Origin: Sphingomonas sp.
GTDB lineage: Bacteria; Pseudomonadota; Alphaproteobacteria; Sphingomonadales; Sphingomonadaceae
Assembly: GCA_013816595.1 (NCBI GenBank)
Contig: JACDEB010000006.1
Coordinates: 1 to 45,530, forward strand
Length of the DNA stretch: 45,530 nt
Direction: 5' to 3'
How positions within the stretch are numbered: the stretch's first letter is position 1; each line of letters opens with the position of its first letter. The position numbers and the translations under genes were made by a program. The notes under the pieces were generated by a model. That model was given only the letters and a program-made list of their open reading frames with translations. It was not told where the DNA came from and did no database searches. Below are positions 9,511 through 17,353 of the stretch, piece by piece.

Positions 9511-9696
9511 TTAACCGCAGTGGCCGGTGCGGCGGCGCTCGGCCCACGGGGCTGCATATTCGATCCGGTTCAAGGCCCGAAAGGCAGCACCGACGGACAA
9601 GAACAGCAGCCGAATTTGCTTGGCGGTCTCGATGTTCATCTGTGCGCGCGCGGATTGATAGCTGCGGTCGTAAAGCTGGTCGATCATGGTCAGCAT
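9511..9696 (-). CDS. Small protein of unknown function, second of a pair
   Basis: A 61-residue reading frame (58 if the second ATG at 9687 is used). It begins MLTMIDQLYDRSYQSARAQM and runs into a moderately hydrophobic stretch IRLLFLSVGAAFRALNRI, which could be a membrane-surface amphipathic helix. An AGGAAAGG sequence precedes the two ATGs, too close to the first and well placed for the second. It starts 18 bases after the stop of the next small gene upstream, so the two are likely cotranscribed from the region shared with the LysR gene. A strong hairpin follows it. I do not recognise the family. The composition and the ribosome site support real translation. Confidence 0.6.
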   Translation of the reverse strand: MLTMIDQLYDRSYQSARAQMNIETAKQIRLLFLSVGAAFRALNRIEYAAPWAERRRTGHCG

Positions 9697-9714
9697 CCTT
9701 TCCTGTTCCTTTGG

Positions 9715-9888
9715 CTAGCGCCCGGCGACGGCCGAAGCGCAGCCGAGATTTTGTTCGATCAAGGCGAACCGGCGGTCGGGATCGAAGCCGCTCCAGTCGC
9801 TGGTTTCCGATTGCTGGGCTGGTTCGGCGCACGATGACCGAACGGCTTTCAGGAAACCGGGCATCAATCGTCCGTGGCCATAAATCAT
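9715..9888 (-). CDS. Small protein of unknown function, first of a pair
   Basis: A 57-residue reading frame starting MIYGHGRLMPGFLKAVRSS and ending FALIEQNLGCASAVAGR. Its ATG is preceded at 7 bases by AGGAG, one of the best ribosome-binding sites in the window, which is why this internal start is preferred over the longer frame that stays open to 10020. There are two cysteines (residues 20 and 50) and no membrane helix. It is transcribed divergently from the GcvA-type LysR regulator, an arrangement in which LysR regulators often control the divergent gene. The function is unknown to me; the case for a gene rests on the ribosome site, pairing with the next small gene and position. Confidence 0.6.
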   Translation of the reverse strand: MIYGHGRLMPGFLKAVRSSCAEPAQQSETSDWSGFDPDRRFALIEQNLGCASAVAGR

Positions 9889-10043
9889 GGCGTCGCTCCT
9901 CAACCTGTCTAACGCCGCCGGCGGGGGGCCAATGTGTAGGGAGTTTACCCTCGCCGACGACTGGCTATTAGATAGGTCAGTGAAGATTGTTTCGCCAATC
10001 AAACGCTCGACAGAAGCCATAAACCAGGCTTATCGATGCGGCG
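9889..10043. promoter_or_regulatory. Divergent control region of the LysR gene and small-gene pair
   Basis: 155 bases separate the two start codons. An inverted repeat AGGGAGTTTACCCT (9938-9951) is a plausible operator half-site arrangement. For the LysR direction TTTACC (9944-9949) and TATTAG (9966-9971), 16 bases apart, resemble a weak -35/-10 pair. These assignments are by eye only. Confidence 0.3.
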
Positions 10044-10997
10044 ATGCGCATCTTGCCCCCACTGGCTGCCGTCCGGGCCTTTGAAGCGGCTGCCCGGACC
10101 GAGAATTTCACCGCCGCGGCGGCCGAATTGGGGATGACCCAGGCGGCCGTATCCTATCAGGTCAAATCGCTCGAGGAGCGCTTGGGCGCGGCCTTGTTCG
10201 TGCGCGAAAAGGGTCGGGCGCGATTGACTCCGCTGGGCGCTCGCTTGCTGCCGTCGCTGACCTCGGCGTTCGATTCGATCGAGACCGCGTTCGCCGCGCA
10301 CCGCCAGGACGATGAATCCTTGTTGACGGTGACCACCACCCACACCTTCGCCAACACCTGGCTGGCGTGGCGGCTGGGTGCGTTCCAGATGCAGCATCCC
10401 GACCTCGCCGTGCGGATGACGACCAGCAATGACGTGGTCGATTTGCGCACGGGCGAGGCCGATATCGCGATCCGCGCCGGACGCGGCGATTGGGCCGGGG
10501 TCGAATGCCACCGCCTGTTCCGTTCGAGCTTCACACCGATGGCCAGCCCGCAGAATATCGCGGCGATCGAGGCGCAACTCGGCCGCCCGCTCGAACCAAG
10601 CGACATCCCCGGCCTCAATCTCATTAATCCGAGCGACGATTGGTGGCAGCAATGGCTCGCCGACAATGGCGTCCAGGTCGACAGCGGGCTGTTCCGCCGC
10701 CCGGGCGTGCGCTTCGAGAACCAGGCCAATGAAGGACATGCGGCAATGGCCGGGCAGGGCTTGGCCTTGCTGACGCCGTTACTATGGCATGGTGATGTTG
10801 CGGGCGCCCGACTCGCTATCCCGTTCCCCGATCGGGTGTCGACCCGCGGCTGGGCCTATTGGCTGGTGGTGCCGGCAGAACGGCGCAATATTCCCAAGAT
10901 CAAACGCTTCAGCGAATGGCTGGTGGTGGAGATTGCAAAGGCAATAGAAGAGGACGGGATCAGCGCTGCCGAGGCGGCGCGCGACGTCCACCGCTGA
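10044..10997 (+). CDS. LysR-type transcriptional regulator, GcvA-like
   Basis: A 317-residue LysR regulator. The opening LPPLAAVRAFEAAARTENFT is the characteristic GcvA-subgroup N-terminus, followed by the winged helix-turn-helix (AAAAELGMTQAAVSYQVKSL, about residues 30-50) and a substrate-binding domain from about residue 90 (TVTTTHTFANTWLAWRLGAF; DLRTGEADIAIRAGRGDW). In enterobacteria GcvA controls glycine cleavage genes, but no gcv gene is here; many alphaproteobacterial GcvA-like proteins regulate unrelated neighbours such as beta-lactamases or membrane proteins. The divergent small-gene pair is the obvious local target by position. The effector is unknown. Length and domain order are normal for the family. 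Confidence 0.9.
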   Translation: MRILPPLAAVRAFEAAARTENFTAAAAELGMTQAAVSYQVKSLEERLGAALFVREKGRARLTPLGARLLPSLTSAFDSIETAFAAHRQDDESLLTVTTTHTFANTWLAWRLGAFQMQHPDLAVRMTTSNDVVDLRTGEADIAIRAGRGDWAGVECHRLFRSSFTPMASPQNIAAIEAQLGRPLEPSDIPGLNLINPSDDWWQQWLADNGVQVDSGLFRRPGVRFENQANEGHAAMAGQGLALLTPLLWHGDVAGARLAIPFPDRVSTRGWAYWLVVPAERRNIPKIKRFSEWLVVEIAKAIEEDGISAAEAARDVHR

Positions 10998-11040
10998 CAA
11001 CGTTCAACGAGCGCATCGCAACCTGTCCCACGATAGGACA

Positions 11041-11313
11041 ATTCGCCGACCGCCACCGCCACCGCCACCGCTACCGCCACCGCCACCGCCGTCGCCACCA
11101 CCTCCGCCGCCACCGCCGCCGGAGACGTTCCCGACGATTCCGCGCGACGAAATCGTGTTCCTGTTCGGCCAGGATCTCTGGTGGATTTACGGCCTCGGCG
11201 ACGACGAGGAGGTTGTCGACCTGTCCGGGCTGCTGGAAGAGGACGAAATTGGCGGAAGCATCACCAGCGGATCCGATCCGAGCGGCTGGGACCCGGTCGG
11301 AAACAAGAAATAG
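11041..11313 (+). pseudogene. Proline-rich reading frame without a usable start codon
   Basis: A reading frame ending at TAG 11311 encodes a run of 22 prolines interrupted by one Leu and one Ser, then a protein-like acidic tail: ETFPTIPRDEIVFLFGQDLW, then WIYGLGDDEEVVDLSGLLEE and a short end PVGNKK. The frame is open back to TAG 10945 inside the LysR gene, but contains no ATG, GTG or TTG before the proline run; the first such codon is GTG within DEIVFLFG. Either the 5' part has been lost or shifted out of frame, or it starts at an unusual codon, or the frame is fortuitous. The tail composition (FLFGQDLWWIYGLG) looks coded. No family is recognised. Confidence 0.35.
11050..11121 (+). repeat. 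CCGCCA-type short tandem repeat
   Basis: 72 bases made almost wholly of CCG and CCA triplets, with single deviations at 11071 (CTA) and 11092 (TCG). In the plus frame they encode polyproline. Such tracts are prone to length change by slippage, and could shift or lengthen the reading frame around them. Confidence 0.8.
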
Positions 11314-11397
11314 AGAGATTGCTCAGCGCCGGTCGCCGATGAATTGGCCTGCGATGAAGCGGTGGCGGTGAAACCGGCGGCTTGCTAGGCACTGCCA

Positions 11398-13671
11398 ATG
11401 GCCGATTCCGAAACCACTTCCGTCATTGAAACGCCGTTCGATGCGGCATTGTCCGAACGTTATCTGGTCTATGCGCTGTCGACGATCACCGCGCGCTCGC
11501 TGCCCGATGTCCGCGACGGCCTGAAGCCCGTTCACCGCCGCTTGTTGTGGGCGATGCGGCTGCTCAAGCTGGATCCCGCGGGAGGTGCTGGCGGCACGCT
11601 CGCCCGGCGCGAGCGCAACACGACACCGTATAAGAAATCGGCGCGGGTGGTCGGCGATGTCATCGGCAAATATCACCCGCACGGCGACCAGAGCGTCTAT
11701 GATGCGATGGTCCGCCTCGCTCAGGATTTCGCGCTGCGCTATCCATTGGTCGACGGCCAGGGCAATTTCGGCAACATCGATGGCGATAATGCAGCCGCCT
11801 ATCGCTACACCGAAGCGCGGCTGACGGCGGTCGCGGCGCAATTGATGGCTGGGCTCGACGAAGGAACGGTCGCCTATCGGCCGACCTATAATGGTGAGGA
11901 CGACGAGCCCGAAATATTCCCCGGCCTGTTCCCCAATTTGCTGGCCAATGGCGCCAGTGGGATCGCGGTCGGTATGGCGACCAGCATCCCGCCGCATAAT
12001 GTGCGCGAGCTGGCCGATGCGGCGGCAGCGCTGATCGACGATCGCCGGCTCGATGACCGGGCCCTGTTGCAATTCGTACGCGGCCCGGACTTTCCGACCG
12101 GCGGCGTGTTGATCGACGATGAGGACATGGTCGCCAAGGCCTATGTCAGCGGCCGCGGCTCCTTCCGGATCCGCGCGAAAATTGAAAAGGTCAGCGAGAA
12201 GGGCGGCGGCTGGCACCTGCTGGTCAGCGAAATCCCGTATGGCGTTCAAAAAGGCAAATTGATCGAGCAGATCGCAGGCCTGATCGGCGACAAGAAACTG
12301 CCGATCCTGGCCGACGTTCGCGACGAGAGCGCCGAGGATCTGCGGATCATCCTGGAGCCCCGCAGCAGGACCGTCGATCCGGCTTTGCTCGAGGAGAGCC
12401 TATATCGCCTGACTGACCTTGAAACCCGCTTCCCGCTCAACCTCAATGTCCTCGACAAGGAGCGCACGCCGGGGGTCATGAGCCTCAAGGAAGTTCTTCT
12501 GGCATGGCTCGATTTCCAGTTCGATGTGCTGGTCAATCGATTGCTCCACCGGATGGCCAAGATCGACGACCGGCTCGAGCTGGTGGCGGGTTTCCTGATC
12601 GCGTTCCTCAACCTCGACCGGATCATCGCCATCATTCGCTCCGAGGACGAACCCAAGCCGGTGATGATCGCCGAATTCGGACTGACCGATCGTCAGGCCG
12701 AAGCGATCCTCAACATGCGCTTGCGGACATTGCGGCGGCTCGAGGAAGCGGAGCTGGCCAAGGAACGCGCGGCGCTGACCAAGGAGCGTGAGGAACTGGC
12801 CCGGCTGGTGGGCAGCCGCGAGCGCCAGAAAACCCGCCTCAAACGCGACCTCGAGGCAATGCGCGAGCGGTTTGGCGATGATCGGCGGACCGCGATCCGG
12901 CCCGAAGCGGCCACTGCCCGGACGGAGATCGACTGGAGCCAGATGATCGAGAAGGAGCCGATCACGGTGATGCTGTCGCAACGCGGCTGGGTCCGGGCGA
13001 TGAAGGGTCATGCCGCGCTTGGCGAAGTTGCCGAGATGAAATGGCGCGAAGGCGACGGCCCGTTCATCCATTTTCACGCCCAGACCACCGACCGCCTCGC
13101 TTTGTTCGCGTCGAACGGGCGGGTGTACACGCTTGCAGCCGACAAATTGCCCGGCGCGCGCGGCTTTGGGGAACCGGTGCGGTTGTTCATTGATCTCGAG
13201 GCCGAGGTCGATATCGTCGCGCTGCTGCTGCTTAGGCCAGACATGAAGCTGCTGATTGCCTCGTCCGACGGGCGCGGCTTCGTCGCTACGGGCGAGGCGG
13301 TGTTGGGCGAAACCCGCAAGGGCAAGCAGCTGGTCAACCTCCGCCCCAGTGCCCGGGTCGCAGTCATCCGCCGCATCCCCGACGGCGCCGATGCGGTCGT
13401 TGCGATCGGCGAAAACCGCAAGATGCTGGTCTTTCCTTTATCCGAATTGCCCGAACTCGGGCGCGGGCAGGGGGTCACCCTGCAACGCTATCGCGACGGC
13501 GGTCTGTCGGATGCGATTGCGGTTCGGATGGCCGATGGGTTGAGCTGGACGCTGGGCGGCGAGACCGGCCGGACCAGGACCGAAGGCGACCTTAATGCAT
13601 GGCGCGCGGCGCGCGGCGCGGCGGGGCGCATGCCGCCGATCGGATTCCCGCGCGACAACCGGTTCGAATAA
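11398..13671 (+). CDS. parC: DNA topoisomerase IV subunit A
   Basis: ParC cuts and rejoins DNA in the ParC2ParE2 enzyme that decatenates daughter chromosomes. The 757-residue product has the breakage-reunion domain with [20 protein letters not shown] near the N-terminus, the catalytic Tyr in [11 protein letters not shown] (about residue 136) and the coiled-coil/tower region (about 380-480). A C-terminal beta-pinwheel follows, from about 500 to 740. Length, and the absence of a GyrA-box QRRGGKG motif in the C-terminal part, favour ParC over GyrA. In the quinolone-resistance region it reads [15 protein letters not shown], so the position equal to E. coli ParC Ser80 is Gln and Glu84 is Asp. No parE is adjacent. 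The 84 bases before the ATG hold no obvious hairpin. Confidence 0.95.
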   Translation: MADSETTSVIETPFDAALSERYLVYALSTITARSLPDVRDGLKPVHRRLLWAMRLLKLDPAGGAGGTLARRERNTTPYKKSARVVGDVIGKYHPHGDQSVYDAMVRLAQDFALRYPLVDGQGNFGNIDGDNAAAYRYTEARLTAVAAQLMAGLDEGTVAYRPTYNGEDDEPEIFPGLFPNLLANGASGIAVGMATSIPPHNVRELADAAAALIDDRRLDDRALLQFVRGPDFPTGGVLIDDEDMVAKAYVSGRGSFRIRAKIEKVSEKGGGWHLLVSEIPYGVQKGKLIEQIAGLIGDKKLPILADVRDESAEDLRIILEPRSRTVDPALLEESLYRLTDLETRFPLNLNVLDKERTPGVMSLKEVLLAWLDFQFDVLVNRLLHRMAKIDDRLELVAGFLIAFLNLDRIIAIIRSEDEPKPVMIAEFGLTDRQAEAILNMRLRTLRRLEEAELAKERAALTKEREELARLVGSRERQKTRLKRDLEAMRERFGDDRRTAIRPEAATARTEIDWSQMIEKEPITVMLSQRGWVRAMKGHAALGEVAEMKWREGDGPFIHFHAQTTDRLALFASNGRVYTLAADKLPGARGFGEPVRLFIDLEAEVDIVALLLLRPDMKLLIASSDGRGFVATGEAVLGETRKGKQLVNLRPSARVAVIRRIPDGADAVVAIGENRKMLVFPLSELPELGRGQGVTLQRYRDGGLSDAIAVRMADGLSWTLGGETGRTRTEGDLNAWRAARGAAGRMPPIGFPRDNRFE

Positions 13672-13725
13672 CCAAATAGGGTCAACACAAGGCGCTGCGG
13701 GGCTGGATACGCGAAATTAACCGTT

Positions 13726-13745
13726 GGGCGCGCATAGCCGCGCCC
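13726..13745 (+). promoter_or_regulatory. Hairpin abutting the GGDEF-EAL start codon
   Basis: GGGCGCG (13726-13732) pairs with CGCGCCC (13739-13745) around CATAGC, and the stem ends directly at the ATG at 13746. It replaces the place where a Shine-Dalgarno sequence would sit, so translation from this ATG would be poor unless the hairpin opens. It could also close transcription from parC, though no T-run follows. Confidence 0.4.
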
Positions 13746-15486
13746 ATGCAGGCCGCCTCAAGTCGCCTGCCCGGTCGAAAGGTCGGGCGGACGGCAAATT
13801 CCAGTGAACCGTCGCACTTCGTCAGTGCGAACGAATTCGGCTTGCTCGCGGCATTGCCGTTGCCCGCCGCCGTGGTCGGCCGGACTCCAGGCCGAGTGCT
13901 CAAGCTGCTCGACCATAATGGCCGGTTCGACGAGGTTATCGCGATGATCGGCGGACCATCTATGAAGGAGGGCGATTTCAACGCCTGTTCGCACGGCGGG
14001 ATCGCCCAGCTGATGATCAATTTTCTCGCCGATACGAACGCTCCGACCGACCTCGATTTCATCGACGGCGATGGGCTTTCGGCGCGACATTTCCGGGTCA
14101 AGCTGGCGCCACTGGCGCGTTGCCCCGACTTCGGCCCGCGCTGCCTGGTCAGTCTTGTCGACCGCACCGTCGAAGTCCAGTCAGAGCGGGCACTGCGCGC
14201 CGAAATGCTTCGAGACAGCCTCACCGGCCTGCCCAATCGCGTGGCCTTCGCCGAAGCGGTCGAAGTTGCTGGCGAAGAGGATGAAAGCGACCTCGAGCAT
14301 GCCGTGCTGGTGGTCGACATGCTGCGCTTTTCGCGGATCAACGAGAGCATGGGCAGCCTGGCCGGCGACGAACTGCTGATCACCTTTGCGCGGCGTTTGA
14401 TCCTGGCGCTTCGGGCCGGCGACGTCTTGGCCCGTACCGGCGGCAATGAATTCGGCATCCTGGTGTCGCTTCGCCGCGGGGTCGAGGATGCACTGACGGC
14501 GGCCGAGCGAATCCAGGAAGTGATGACCGCGCCGTTCAAGATTTCCGACCTCGAAATCCGCGTCGAATGCGCGATCGGGGTGGCGTTGATGCATGTCGGC
14601 CAGGACGCCGAAGAGTTGTTCCGCAACGCCCAGTTCGCGGTCAAGCAAGCCAAATTGGCGGGCCGTCCGCAGGTCTATGAACCCAAGCAGGCGACCGAAG
14701 CGCGGCGGCGGTTTTCGATCGAGACCGAACTTCGCTGGGCGCTTGAGAAGGATCAGCTCAAGCTCCATTACCAGCCGCTGATCGACCTCAAATCTGGCCA
14801 GGTCGCAGGGTTCGAGGCGCTGGCTCGCTGGACCCACGAGGATCGCGGCGAAATCAGCCCGCAAGAATCATTCCGGTGGCCGAGGAATCGGGGTTGATCC
14901 TGCAGCTTGGCCGTTGGGCGATGGACGCCGCGCTCCAGACCCTGGCCAGCTGGGACAGCGACGCCGACGAAGCGCTGCCGATTTACGTCGGGGTCAATAT
15001 GTCGGCGATCCAGGTCGCCCGCGACAATATCGCGGAAATGGTCGCCGATGCGCTCAAATCGAGCGGGCTCGCTGGCAACCGGCTAACGCTTGAATTGACG
15101 GAAAGCTCGATCGTCCAGGACCCGGGCCGGGCAACCCGCGTATTCGATTCGCTCAAAGGGCTCGATACGATTGTCGCGATGGACGATTTCGGGACCGGTT
15201 ACTCGAGTCTCGCATACCTCCAGCGGCTGCCGATCGACGTGCTCAAGATTGACCGCAGCTCGTCTCGGGGATGATGGTCGATCCCGATAGCGTGGCGATC
15301 GTCCGGGCGGTGCTCAGTTTGGCCGACGCGCTTGGTATGTCGACCACTGCCGAGGGCATTGAAACGGTCGAACTGGCGACGACCCTGGCCGCGCTCGGCT
15401 GTGCCGCAGGCCAGGGCTATTATTTCGCCAGGCCGCTCGAGCCCCCGGATGCAATCGACTATTTCCGGTCCCGCCGACGCGCCTGA
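13746..15486 (+). pseudogene. GGDEF-EAL protein broken by two single-base losses
   Basis: Three consecutive reading frames (13746-14897, 14876-15274, 15271-15486) together form one PAS-like/GGDEF/EAL protein of about 580 residues for cyclic-di-GMP turnover. The diguanylate cyclase part has DSLTGLPNRVAF, an RAGD inhibitory-site motif five residues before the signature, and a signature reading GGNEF instead of GGDEF (about residue 233), so cyclase activity is doubtful. The EAL part has GFEALARW, GVNMSA, ELTESS and DDFGTGYSSLAYL. The first break is at 14868-14869, where GAATCATTCC should be GAATTCATTCC (Q-E-F-I-P). The second is at 15260-15261, where AGCTCGTC should be AGCTTCGTC (R-S-F-V-S). Adding one T at each place restores one frame from end to end. 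Both losses remove a T from a phenylalanine TTC codon. Confidence 0.85.
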
Positions 15487-15515
15487 CGCCTTATGAGGCG
15501 GAGCGGTCGTCGACG

Positions 15516-16163
15516 ATGCGCACTTGCGGTCACGTCGAAGTTTTGACCAGAATGCGCGGCATGACCGCACACATCGCCTTGAGGAACTCACTGGCCGACA
15601 GCCCGATTGCGATGGTCGCGACCAATCCGCGCCATCCCGACAACGTCATTGAGGTTGCCAATCGCGCCTTTTGTGCATTGTCGGGCTATTCGGAAGCGGA
15701 AATCATCGGCCGCAATTGTCGTTTCATGTCGGGTAAGGACAGCGATCCGGCGGCCATCGACCGCATGCGCGTCGCCATCCGCGAGAAACGGCCAGCGCTG
15801 ATTGAAATCCTCAATTACCGCAAGGATGGAAGCACGTTCCTCAATGGGGTGATGATTGCGCCCTTGTTCGACAATGATGGTCAGCTCACCTATTTCCTCG
15901 GCTCTCAGGTCGATCTTGGAAAAGCCGCCGGCGAAGCAATGCCGGCGCGGACCGCGCGTGCCTCGCAACTCGTCCGGCAATTGCCCGGACGGCAACGTGA
16001 GGTGCTCGGCGGGATGGCTGAAGGCTTGCTCAACAAGCAGATTGCCTATCGCCTTGGGATTGCCGAAAAAACCGTCAAGATGCACCGCTCGTTATTGCTT
16101 GAGCGGCTGGGCAAGGTGACCAGCGCCGAAGCGATCCGGATCGCGGTCGAAGCCGGGCTCTAG
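15516..16163 (+). CDS. Blue-light sensing LOV-HTH transcriptional regulator, EL222-like
   Basis: A 215-residue protein with one LOV (PAS) domain and a LuxR-type helix-turn-helix. The flavin-adduct motif GRNCRFM carries the photoactive Cys at residue 68; flavin contacts are in place as LNYRKDGSTFLNG (Asn100, Asn110) and FLGSQVDL (Gln131). The C-terminal part (about 150-215) reads LPGRQREVLGGMAEG, then NKQIAYRLGIAEKTVKMHRS. Sequence, order and length match EL222 of Erythrobacter litoralis as I recall it, which dimerises and binds DNA in blue light. ATGs at 15552 and 15561 are also possible starts; 15516 has a purine-rich site GGCGGAG upstream. It follows the broken GGDEF-EAL gene by 29 bases, and its TAG stop shares CTAG with the stop of the convergent cca. 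Confidence 0.9.
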   Translation: MRTCGHVEVLTRMRGMTAHIALRNSLADSPIAMVATNPRHPDNVIEVANRAFCALSGYSEAEIIGRNCRFMSGKDSDPAAIDRMRVAIREKRPALIEILNYRKDGSTFLNGVMIAPLFDNDGQLTYFLGSQVDLGKAAGEAMPARTARASQLVRQLPGRQREVLGGMAEGLLNKQIAYRLGIAEKTVKMHRSLLLERLGKVTSAEAIRIAVEAGL

Positions 16164-17353
16164 GCGCTCGCCTGGGCGAGCATTTCAGCGACCAGTGCGT
16201 CGAACTCCGCGCCCTTGGGAAAGCCGTCATCGGCCCACCGCCGGTCGATCGCGCGCAATGTCCGGGCGACAATCGGCCCTTCCTTGAGTCCGCCAGCGAT
16301 CAAGGCGCCGCCGCCGATCGGAAGCCGCGGCGGAACCCAGTCGCGGATCGATGAAGCCTCGGCGGATTGGCCCGCGAGCAACAGCCGGTCGAGCGCGCAG
16401 TCACTGCCGATGCGATAGGCCAGCGCGCGGGACGAGGTCATCAGGTCGGTACCCGCGGCGCACGCCAACCGCTTTTTCGCCTTGTTGGACAGCTTGAGCC
16501 GCGCCGCGACGGCTTCTGCTACGACGGGTTCGCGCGGCAACAAGGCGGCGAGGCGGCGCAGTCCATCGGGATCGACCCGGGCCTTGCGTTCGGCCGCGAT
16601 CAGCGCGCTTAGAATCTCGGCCTGAAGCGGACCGATTTCGGGGATGATCGGGGCGATGATCCCGCGCTCGAGCATCAGCGCGACGGTGGCCGCGGGGTCG
16701 GGCAAGCCGAGCAGCTTGACGATTTCATCGGCAATTCGTTCGCGCGAGAGGGTCATCAGATCATTGGCGCGCGCGGTGCAGGCGGCGAGCGCTTGAGCGT
16801 CGGGCTCGCCGCGGCCGAAGCGGGCGTGAAAGCGGAAAAAGCGCAGGATCCGCAAATTGTCCTCCGCGATGCGCTGTAGCGGGTCGCCGATAAACCGCAC
16901 CCTACGGGCTTCAAGATCGGGGAGTCCGCCAAAATAATCGAAAATCTCGCCGCTCACCGGATCGGCGGACAATGCATTGATGGTGAAGTCGCGGCGCGCC
17001 GCATCCTCCCGCCAGTCGTCGGAGAAGGCGACCGTCGCGCGCCGGCCATCGGTGGTGACATCGCGCCGCAAAGTGGTGATCTCGACCGGCCTGCCATCGC
17101 TGACCGCCGTGATGGTGCCATGATCGATGCCGGTCGGAACCGCCTTGATCTTCGCCGCCTTGAGGCGTTCCAGAACCTCGTCCGGAAGCAGCCTGGTGGC
17201 TAAGTCGAGGTCGCTGACCTTAATCCCCATGAGCACGTCGCGGACCGCTCCGCCGACATAGCGGGTTAGCGCCTGATCGCCGCCAAGCGCGTCCAGCACC
17301 CGGCCGACGCCGCGCCGCCGGCGCCATTTTGCGGCATCGATGGTTAGGGCCAT
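16160..17353 (-). CDS. cca: CCA tRNA nucleotidyltransferase
   Basis: Adds or repairs the 3'-CCA end of tRNAs. The 397-residue class II nucleotidyltransferase shows the head-domain motifs RYVGGAVRDVLMG (GGxVRD) and VSDLDLAT, with the metal-binding DxD, at about residues 31-55. Next comes RRDFTINALS (about 128), the neck element GDPLQRIAEDNLRILRFFRF (about 157-176), then the helical body and tail. In alphaproteobacteria this protein is often annotated as a poly(A) polymerase relative, and this single copy is probably the CCA-adding enzyme. It is the last gene of a tight minus-strand run: DUF1285 gene, Nudix gene (ATGA overlap), cca (10-base overlap with the Nudix gene). Its stop is fused with that of the LOV-HTH gene. 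Confidence 0.93.
   Translation of the reverse strand: MALTIDAAKWRRRRGVGRVLDALGGDQALTRYVGGAVRDVLMGIKVSDLDLATRLLPDEVLERLKAAKIKAVPTGIDHGTITAVSDGRPVEITTLRRDVTTDGRRATVAFSDDWREDAARRDFTINALSADPVSGEIFDYFGGLPDLEARRVRFIGDPLQRIAEDNLRILRFFRFHARFGRGEPDAQALAACTARANDLMTLSRERIADEIVKLLGLPDPAATVALMLERGIIAPIIPEIGPLQAEILSALIAAERKARVDPDGLRRLAALLPREPVVAEAVAARLKLSNKAKKRLACAAGTDLMTSSRALAYRIGSDCALDRLLLAGQSAEASSIRDWVPPRLPIGGGALIAGGLKEGPIVARTLRAIDRRWADDGFPKGAEFDALVAEMLAQASA
16166..16181 (+). terminator. Short hairpin after the LOV-HTH gene
   Basis: GCTCGCC (16166-16172) and GGCGAGC (16175-16181) form a near-blunt stem followed by ATTTC on the plus strand. It begins 3 bases after the LOV-HTH stop and lies inside the last codons of the convergent cca gene. 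The T-run is weak, so this is only a possible terminator. Confidence 0.35.

Noticed and set aside
9371-9832. N-terminal extension of the S9 peptidase to 9832
   Set aside because: The frame is open but a clear signal peptide and ribosome site place the start at 9370, and the extension overlaps the two small genes.
10856-11113. Minus-strand frame with an (AV)n repeat opposite the proline tract
   Set aside because: It is only the complement of the CCGCCA repeat; its remainder is antisense to the LysR gene and shows no family features.
11050-11121. Possible CRISPR or minisatellite array
   Set aside because: The units are 3-6 bases with no spacers, and they keep a coding frame, so this is a simple repeat within a possible gene.
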